A DNA stretch of 64,000 bases from NCBI RefSeq assembly GCF_030767025.1, contig NZ_JASITE010000013.1, positions 124,001 through 188,000 on the forward strand, written 5' to 3'. The stretch is from Nocardia sp. CC227C. Its GTDB lineage: Bacteria > Actinomycetota > Actinomycetes > Mycobacteriales > Mycobacteriaceae. The translations under genes were made by a program, and so were the position numbers. Below are positions 56,153 through 64,000 of the stretch, in pieces. Each line of letters opens with the position of its first letter. The first letter of the stretch is position 1. The notes under the pieces were generated by a model. The model was given only the letters and a program-made list of their open reading frames with translations, made no database searches and had not been told where the DNA came from.

Positions 56153-56333
56153 CCTTGTCCTCTCGAAAGTGCCGTTCCAGTCCCGCGCTACGCGGGTACC
56201 GGACGTTACGGGACGAGAATATCGGTGCCGATTCGCGGCGGCCACGAACTGTGGGAAGTGCCACTCGGCGCACCCGGGAGCGGCGGCCGTCCATCGCGCA
56301 CGGCCGCCGCTGATCCCCGGTTGCGCGGTGCGG

Positions 56334-57512
56334 CTAGCGGTCGCCCTCGGAGCGCAGGTTGGCCATGATCTCGGCCACCGAGAGGCGGCGTCCGTTGTCG
56401 GCGTCGGAATCCTCGTCGGCGCGGCGACGGCGGCGGGTACTGGCGGTTCCCATGGGGGTGGGGTGGACGCCGTTGGCGAGGTGCGGGGACTTGCGAGTCC
56501 GCGGTTCCTCCGGGGTGGTCGCGGCGCGGTCGCCATCGGCGCTGCCCGCATCGGCACTGCCCGCATCGGCACTGCCTGCCCCGGCGCTGCCCGCATCGGC
56601 GAATTCGCTGTCGGCGGCATCGCTCACGGCTACGAACCTGCCGTTGACGGCGGCCGCGCCGGGATCGGCGGCGGTGCCGGTGTCGAGACCGCCGATTTCG
56701 AAACCACCGACGATGCCGGCGTCCAGGGCCGCGTCGGCGCGGTTCTTGGAATCGTCGAAGGGGTCGAAGTCGTCGGCGAGCTGGGGGCCGAAAGCGGCGG
56801 CCCGGTCGGCTTGTTCGCGGATGGCCGCGTATTCGGCACGGGCCTGGTCGTAGTCGGCGGCCGACACGGCGGCGGTCTCGGCGGTCACCGGTTCGTCGTC
56901 GGGACTGGCGAAGGCGGGGGGCTCGGGGTGGTCGGGTTCGAAGACCGGGGTGACGGGATGCCGGGACTCCCACGGGTCCCAGGGGGCGGCGTCCTCCCAG
57001 TTATCGTTCGCCGCACCGAGCGAGCCGGAGGCGGGCGAACCGGGGAGTTCCTGGACCCGGACCGCGTCGGCACGCAGCGCGGGGCGGTCGTAGTCCAGGT
57101 TGCCGTCGAAAAGACGCTGTAGGGACTCGCGTAGGACGGTGAGTTCGGTGCGCAGCGCGGCCAGTTCGGCGGCGTCGGCACCTACCTCTTGGCGGACTCG
57201 GGACTCGACACCGAGTTCGTATTCGCGGCGGGCGGCAACCTCGCGTTCCAGCTGCAAGTGGTAGACCTTCTGGAGGTCACCGATTTTCGCCTTGTCGACG
57301 GCCGCCTCCCTGCGATAACGCGTCGCGGCGAGGGCTCCGATGGCGGCCGCCCAGAGGGCCGCAACCAGTCCGATGCGCACGAATTGGACGTCGTCGCTGA
57401 AGACCAGGAACACGCTGGCAACCAGACCCAGAAGGATCAGAACACCGGTGAAGAACTTTCCCGCGTCCTCCCGCCGGCGACGGGAAGCACTGCTCCGGGA
57501 GGGTGAAACCAT
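56334..57512 (-). CDS. DUF6779-type membrane protein (Rv3604c-like)
   Basis: 392 residues. A basic N-terminus and two transmembrane helices (about 18-38 and 45-62) precede a coiled-coil (LQLEREVAARREYELGVESR) and a long Asp/Glu/Pro/Ala-rich tail. The tail includes SADAG repeats (about 300-325) and a conserved C-terminal end RRLSVAEIMANLRSEGDR. The location between DUF2520 and DUF3180 genes matches Rv3604c. No function is known; cell-envelope or division roles are only guesses. It is 181 bases upstream of the DUF2520 gene. Confidence 0.8.
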   Translation of the reverse strand: MVSPSRSSASRRRREDAGKFFTGVLILLGLVASVFLVFSDDVQFVRIGLVAALWAAAIGALAATRYRREAAVDKAKIGDLQKVYHLQLEREVAARREYELGVESRVRQEVGADAAELAALRTELTVLRESLQRLFDGNLDYDRPALRADAVRVQELPGSPASGSLGAANDNWEDAAPWDPWESRHPVTPVFEPDHPEPPAFASPDDEPVTAETAAVSAADYDQARAEYAAIREQADRAAAFGPQLADDFDPFDDSKNRADAALDAGIVGGFEIGGLDTGTAADPGAAAVNGRFVAVSDAADSEFADAGSAGAGSADAGSADAGSADGDRAATTPEEPRTRKSPHLANGVHPTPMGTASTRRRRRADEDSDADNGRRLSVAEIMANLRSEGDR

Positions 57513-57581
57513 GTCCGCCAGCGTAGCTTGTCGGAGACGGTCAGATGCCCAGGTTGCCTGCGATTCCCGGCTAAACGTTAG

Positions 57582-58061
57582 CTATGATGTTGCCGCTTCG
57601 TCCGGGGGTTCACTCGGCGCGCGGCAGCAATACTCCAGCCACAGCGCCGCGGCCACCAGCGCCGCACCGGCGAGCAGCCCCACCACCGCTCCCGGCGTGT
57701 CCGCCTCCGCCGCACGCAGTTCCGACCGCTGCGGCAGCACCCAGATCAGGAAGCCCAGCCACACCCCGGCCACCAGCGAACCCACCTGGACCGACGCCTT
57801 GGCCAGCGCCACCGCCCGCGCGGCGGTGATCGGATGCAGCTGCCGCGAATCGCTGCCGATCCGCCCGTCCCCCACCCGCGCCCGAATGATGAACGCCAGC
57901 ACCACCTCCAGCACCGCCACCGGCAGCAGGGACGCCCCCGCGAACACCGAGATGGGCGGGAAGCTCGAATACGCCGCCCGCGTGGCGATCCAGGCCACGA
58001 TGGCGGCCAGCAGCACGTTCGCGAACAGGTCCAATACCCGCGTCGGTCTCACAACGCCCAC
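57582..58061 (-). CDS. DUF3180 membrane protein (Rv3605c-like)
   Basis: 159 residues with four transmembrane helices (about 12-30, 38-60, 85-105 and 130-150). The pattern RPTRVLDLFANVLLAAIVAW at the start and LHPITAARAVALAKASVQVG is typical of DUF3180, a family that always sits after folK in Actinobacteria. Likely co-transcribed with the folate genes (100 bases from folK). Function unknown. Confidence 0.88.
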   Translation of the reverse strand: MGVVRPTRVLDLFANVLLAAIVAWIATRAAYSSFPPISVFAGASLLPVAVLEVVLAFIIRARVGDGRIGSDSRQLHPITAARAVALAKASVQVGSLVAGVWLGFLIWVLPQRSELRAAEADTPGAVVGLLAGAALVAAALWLEYCCRAPSEPPDEAATS

Positions 58062-58161
58062 TCCCGTGACGAGAACGCGCGGCGAGGCGGCTCCGAAACG
58101 GCCTCCGCGCCCGAGGAACTCGGCCGCGCGGCGGGCGACCCCGCGATCAGCGGCCGCCCCA

Positions 58162-58692
58162 TCACGGCCAGCCTAACGACAGCGCGGTCCTGCGGACGCC
58201 GTCCACGTCGGCGGAATCCAACGCGGCCAACCACTCTCGCACCGGACGCGCCTGCCCGGCGGCCTCGAGCGTCGCGTCCGGCTGCACGTCCAGCCACGGC
58301 ACCAGCACGAAGGCGCGCTCGTGCGCTCGCGGGTGCGGGAGGGTCAGGCTCGGGTCGATGCTGCGCACGACCGATGATTGCCCATCGCGCCGCCGAGCGG
58401 CCCACACGATGTCCACGTCGAGAGTGCGTGGGCCCCAGCGGACCTCCCGCACCCGCTCGGATGCCTGCTCCAGCTCCTGCCCGAGGCGCAGCCAGTCGCC
58501 GGGCTCCAGCGCCGGATCCTCGGCCAGCAGCACGGCATTCAGGTAGTCCTGCTGCGGCACCCCGCCCCAGGGCGGGGTCGAGTAGACCGGCGACACCGCG
58601 AGCAGCCGGGGACGCAGCGCGTCCACCACCGCGCGCAGATGCGCGAGCCGGTCACCCAGATTCGAGCCGATGGACAGCACCACGCGGGTCAC
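58162..58692 (-). CDS. folK: 2-amino-4-hydroxy-6-hydroxymethyldihydropteridine diphosphokinase
   Basis: 176 residues from the GTG at 58692. HPPK motifs: VVLSIGSNLGDRLAHLR at the N-terminus and the ATP/pterin region VRWGPRTLDVDIVWA, LPHPRAHERAFVLVPW. It transfers pyrophosphate from ATP to the pterin alcohol. Overlaps folB by four bases (GTGA). The last catalytic step before FolP in folate synthesis. Confidence 0.94.
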   Translation of the reverse strand: MTRVVLSIGSNLGDRLAHLRAVVDALRPRLLAVSPVYSTPPWGGVPQQDYLNAVLLAEDPALEPGDWLRLGQELEQASERVREVRWGPRTLDVDIVWAARRRDGQSSVVRSIDPSLTLPHPRAHERAFVLVPWLDVQPDATLEAAGQARPVREWLAALDSADVDGVRRTALSLGWP

Positions 58693-59060
58693 GATGCCCC
58701 CCGGCGGCGGCTGGTGACCACCCGCACATCCTCGAAGCTGTGCGGGATCGGCGCGGCGGGCTTGTGCAGCACCACCTCCACGGCGTGGACGCGCGGGTCG
58801 GTCATGACCTCGTCGGCGACCTCGGAGACCACCGTCTCGACGAGGTCGCGCGGCTGTCCGGACACGATCCGGACCACGCTGTCGGCGAGTTCGCCGTAGT
58901 GGATGGTGTCGGCGATGTCGTCGGATTTCGCGGCCGCCGAGAAATCGGTCCACAGTGTGAGGTCCACGACGAATTCCTGGCCGTCGCGCTTCTCGAAGTC
59001 GAAGACCCCGTGATGGGCGAATACGCGCAGCCCGCGCAGTTCGATGCGATCGGTGCTCAT
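58689..59060 (-). CDS. folB: Dihydroneopterin aldolase
   Basis: 123 residues from the ATG at 59060. The family pattern DRIELRGLRVFAHHGVFDFEK with the catalytic Glu, and HKPAAPIPHSFEDVRV with the catalytic Lys, are present. It splits dihydroneopterin into the hydroxymethyl pterin and glycolaldehyde. Overlaps folP by four bases and folK by four bases. Confidence 0.94.
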   Translation of the reverse strand: MSTDRIELRGLRVFAHHGVFDFEKRDGQEFVVDLTLWTDFSAAAKSDDIADTIHYGELADSVVRIVSGQPRDLVETVVSEVADEVMTDPRVHAVEVVLHKPAAPIPHSFEDVRVVTSRRRGAS

Positions 59061-59989
59061 TCGCCGCCCCTCTCCAGGCGGCGGCCCGGGAATCGTTCGC
59101 GCAGGCGGGATTCGGCCCGTCGCCAGGCATCGGTGACGGCGATGGCGTCCAGTGAGGCGCGCACATCGTGCACCCGGACTCCCCAGGCGCCCTGCTCGGC
59201 GGCCAGCGCGGAGATGGTCGCGGTCGCGATCTCGCGCCCGTCCGGCGGACGCGGCCCCGCGGCATCGGCCAGCAGCGCACCCAGGAACCGCTTGCGGGAA
59301 GCGCCGATCAGGATCGGCAGCCCGGTGCCCACCAGTTCGGAGAGCCCGCCCAGCAGTTCCCAATTGTGGTCGGCGTTCTTGGCGAAACCCAGCCCGGGAT
59401 CGAGGATCAGCCGGTCGGCGTCGACGCCCCCGGCCACGGCCAGCTCCACCTGGGCGCGCAGTTCGGTCCACACCTCGGCGACCACGTCGTCGTAGTGCTC
59501 GGCCGCCCCGGTGTGCCGGTAGTCGGCCTCGGCGCGCCAGTGCATGAGGATCCACGGCAGCCCCGCCGCGGCGACGACCTTCACCATATCGGCGTCGGCG
59601 CGGCCGCCGGACACGTCGTTGACCATGCTCACGCCCGCCTCGACGGCGGCCTCGGCCACACTCGCCCGCATGGTGTCCACGCTGGTCGGCACCCCGGCCG
59701 CCGCCAGCCCGCGGATCACCGGCACCACTCGTGCCGCCTCGGTCGCCGGATCGATGCGCACCGCCCCCGGCCGGGTGGACTCCCCGCCCACATCGATGAT
59801 GTCGGCCCCCAGCTCGTACAGCGCGAGCCCGTGCGCCACGGCCACGCTCGGGTCCAGATAGCGGCCGCCGTCGGAGAACGAATCGCTGGTGACGTTGACA
59901 ACACCCATCACCACCGTGGCGCGACCCGCGCGCGGTGCCACGAAGCCGGTCCCCCGCGTGCCGCTCTCGGTCATGGCGGGTGCGCTCAC
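59057..59989 (-). CDS. folP: Dihydropteroate synthase
   Basis: 310 residues from a GTG at 59989 that overlaps the folE stop; an ATG at 59974 is also possible. TIM-barrel motifs: VMGVVNVTSDSFSDGGRYLD, DIIDVGGESTRPGA, NDVSGGRAD, and ILIGASRKRFLGALL. It joins p-aminobenzoate to the pterin pyrophosphate and is the sulfonamide target. N-terminus about 20 residues longer than FolP1 of M. tuberculosis. Confidence 0.95.
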   Translation of the reverse strand: MSAPAMTESGTRGTGFVAPRAGRATVVMGVVNVTSDSFSDGGRYLDPSVAVAHGLALYELGADIIDVGGESTRPGAVRIDPATEAARVVPVIRGLAAAGVPTSVDTMRASVAEAAVEAGVSMVNDVSGGRADADMVKVVAAAGLPWILMHWRAEADYRHTGAAEHYDDVVAEVWTELRAQVELAVAGGVDADRLILDPGLGFAKNADHNWELLGGLSELVGTGLPILIGASRKRFLGALLADAAGPRPPDGREIATATISALAAEQGAWGVRVHDVRASLDAIAVTDAWRRAESRLRERFPGRRLERGGE

Positions 59990-60606
59990 TTGCGGAGGAT
60001 CAGGTCGAGGGCCTCCGCGCGGGAGGACGGGCTGGACTGCAGCAGCCCGCGCACCGCGGAGGTGGTGGTGCTGGCTCCCGGCTTGCGGATGCCCCGCATG
60101 GCCATGCACAGGTGCTCGGCCTCCACCACCACGATCGCGCCGCGCGGGTCCAGCTTGCGCATGACGGCGTCGACGATCTGGCTGGTGAGGCGCTCCTGCA
60201 CCTGCGGGCGCTTGGCGTACAGGTCCACCAGGCGGGCGAGCTTGGACAGGCCCGTCACGCGCCCGTGCGGGCCCGGAATGTAGCCGACGTGCGCGACGCC
60301 GTGGAAGGAGACCAGATGATGTTCACAGGTCGAGTACATGGGAATGTCGCGGACCAGCACCAGTTCCTGGTGGCCTTCGTCGAAGGTGGTGTTCAGCACC
60401 GCGTCCGGCTCGGTGTAGAGACCCGCGAACATCTCCCGGTACGCGCGGGCGACACGGCCCGGAGTGTCGATGAGCCCCGGTCGGTTCGGGTCCTCGCCGA
60501 CCGCGATCAGCAACTCGCGTACGGCGGCTTCGGCGCGCTCCTGGTCGAACGGCCGACCGGTGTCGCGCGCGATCGGGCCGGAGACGACACGGTTGTTGGC
60601 CGACAA
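59986..60606 (-). CDS. folE: GTP cyclohydrolase I
   Basis: 206 residues from the TTG at 60606, supported by AGGAGG six bases upstream; an upstream frame to 60645 has no ribosome site. Zinc and substrate motifs: MYSTCEHHLVSFHGVAHVGY with Cys and two His, and the second Cys in EAEHLCMAMRGIRKPG. It opens GTP to dihydroneopterin triphosphate, the first folate step. Order folE-folP-folB-folK as in Rv3609c-Rv3606c. Confidence 0.94.
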   Translation of the reverse strand: MSANNRVVSGPIARDTGRPFDQERAEAAVRELLIAVGEDPNRPGLIDTPGRVARAYREMFAGLYTEPDAVLNTTFDEGHQELVLVRDIPMYSTCEHHLVSFHGVAHVGYIPGPHGRVTGLSKLARLVDLYAKRPQVQERLTSQIVDAVMRKLDPRGAIVVVEAEHLCMAMRGIRKPGASTTTSAVRGLLQSSPSSRAEALDLILRK

Positions 60607-60726
60607 TCGGCACCTCCTGTGTTCAAGGTCCGCGCCTGACGGCACGGCCGGTTCACGGTCTCGGAACCCCGGGCCGGATGAACCGAGCCCGGGACCGCGA
60701 ACCCATCGAGAGTATCCAAGCGGCCG

Positions 60727-63111
<2,385 letters not shown>

Positions 63112-63431
63112 AGAGCGTCGGCCGGCGGGCCAGTCCTTTCCGGTGATTCCGGTTTTGCCTGCGATGCTGTAGAGCTTGCGTCACGAGCGCGCCCGTTTCC
63201 ATACGGAACGGATGCGGACATGCCACGTTACCGCGTACGGTCTACATCGTTACATCGCGAGGTTCGGCAGCTTGTGCAGTTCAACAGGTAAACGGCCGGA
63301 GAACGCGGGTGGTTCCCCGACCATCTGCCGCAAAACCCTTCGGGCGAGCATGGTGAGCGTCGGCCCAAGTGGCCACAATCATGGCATGTTCGCCCTATCG
63401 TGACCGACAACACAACACGAGCGTAGGGGGT
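63112..63431. other. Divergent intergenic region ftsH / unknown gene
   Basis: A 320-base gap. The half next to ftsH must hold its promoter, but I see no clean -35/-10 pair. No credible frame with domain features is present on either strand. The last bases before 63432 are a GGGGG ribosome-site-like tract. Confidence 0.5.
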
Positions 63432-64000
63432 ATGGACATCGTCGAGCTACGGACACCCACAGCGATCGTCCGTCACGGCAACGGGCGGTTGACGGTGCTG
63501 AGACCTGGAACAGACGGCGAGCGCGTTCTCGATGTGCCGGTAGGCGACCTTCTCAAGGTCAGGTTGAACCGGCGCGCCGACGACGCCGTCGTCATCGAAA
63601 TCTATCTCAGGTACCCGACCCCCGTCCTCACGGGCGTCCCCGCCGACCGCACCCCGCTACCCGTCCTCATCGCCGAACACGATGTGCCCGCGGCCACCGT
63701 GATCGTCGAGCGGATCAACAACCAGATCCTGGCCACCCAGCGGCTCGAGGTCGCCGCCCCCGACCTGACACCGCCCGCCCCGGCCTGGGGACGCGGCGGA
63801 CCGGCGCGCGCCGACGTGGACCGCGCGGCTCGGCGGATGGCTCCCAAGCGCGAGGCCAAGACCGCCGTCGCGGCGCTGAACCGCTACGTCACGCCCGGTG
63901 AGTACGTACTGGAGACGGCGGTGGTGACGGCCCAGCCGCCCGCGGGCCGGGGAGCCGGACTGCTCGCGGTCACCACCGATCGAATGATCTTCATCTCCAC
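63432..64000 (+). CDS. Hypothetical protein, 3' end beyond window
   Basis: An ATG at 63432, three bases after a GGGGG tract, opens a frame that stays open to the window end (189 codons). N-terminal beta-rich segment (LRTPTAIVRHGNGRLTVLRP), a middle with basic helices (RAARRMAPKREAKTAVAAL), and a C-terminal start GEYVLETAVVTAQPPAGRG, LLAVTTDRMIFIS, which resembles the first strands of a bacterial PH-like domain (short-chain bPH_1 type). Function unknown, truncated. Confidence 0.7.
   Translation, partial: MDIVELRTPTAIVRHGNGRLTVLRPGTDGERVLDVPVGDLLKVRLNRRADDAVVIEIYLRYPTPVLTGVPADRTPLPVLIAEHDVPAATVIVERINNQILATQRLEVAAPDLTPPAPAWGRGGPARADVDRAARRMAPKREAKTAVAALNRYVTPGEYVLETAVVTAQPPAGRGAGLLAVTTDRMIFIS

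Overview
The window is high-GC actinobacterial DNA. Gene order and protein features point to Nocardiaceae, most likely Nocardia. A long stretch follows the order of the M. tuberculosis Rv3574-Rv3610 region in broken blocks: kstR/fadE34, mutY/canB, disA-radA-lpqE-carD-ispD-ispF-cysS-rlmB, an alpha/beta hydrolase next to mhuD, clpC1-lsr2-lysS, then coaX-panD-panC-DUF2520-folKBPE-ftsH. Orthology is judged from protein motifs and order only; no search was run. I see no rRNA, tRNA, CRISPR array, prophage or intact insertion sequence.

Layout. 1-556 is the end of a UDP-sugar dehydrogenase. 828-4991 is a five-gene MoxR ATPase/DUF58/membrane-protein operon. 5109-8566 is an accessory patch: a WYL regulator divergent from an epoxide-hydrolase-like enzyme with a perfect inverted repeat between them, a small membrane protein, and a VapBC-type toxin-antitoxin pair. 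8775-16620 is a steroid side-chain degradation operon (fadE34-chsE1-chsE2-chsH2-chsH1-ltp2, minus strand) divergent from its repressor kstR, sharing a 14-bp palindromic KstR site. 16897-22578 holds a trehalose-phosphatase/GH15 fusion and a Zur-box-preceded zinc ABC importer. 22841-34315 holds DNA repair (mutY, radA), c-di-AMP synthesis (disA), carD and isoprenoid genes, cysS and rlmB, with a 16-bp tandem array and a 45-bp tandem array in two intergenic gaps. 34568-41253 is mixed: beta-oxidation enzymes, heme-degrading MhuD, a cobalamin-riboswitch-controlled cobalt transporter (cbtBA), OsmC, and decayed efflux/regulator genes. 41269-49928 has a large ATPase-acyltransferase-like-HTH protein, ClpC, a secreted lipase, an FHA-HTH protein and Lsr2. 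50047-63111 is lysS, a rhodanese/cysteine-dioxygenase pair, pantothenate genes, folate genes and ftsH. A truncated unknown gene ends the window.

Most interesting signals. (1) Upstream of cysteine dioxygenase there is a promoter, a leaderless 13-codon ORF with two adjacent Cys codons, and four mutually complementary segments arranged like a classical attenuator. (2) The secreted lipase has two KstR-like half-degenerate operators in mirror orientation flanking a -10 element, suggesting a sterol-regulon gene far from the main cluster. (3) A 43-bp direct repeat has duplicated the 3' end of chsE2 in front of chsH2. (4) A 45-bp tandem array of seven regular units lies between cysS and rlmB. (5) DisA carries Lys in place of the second Arg of the family RHR motif.
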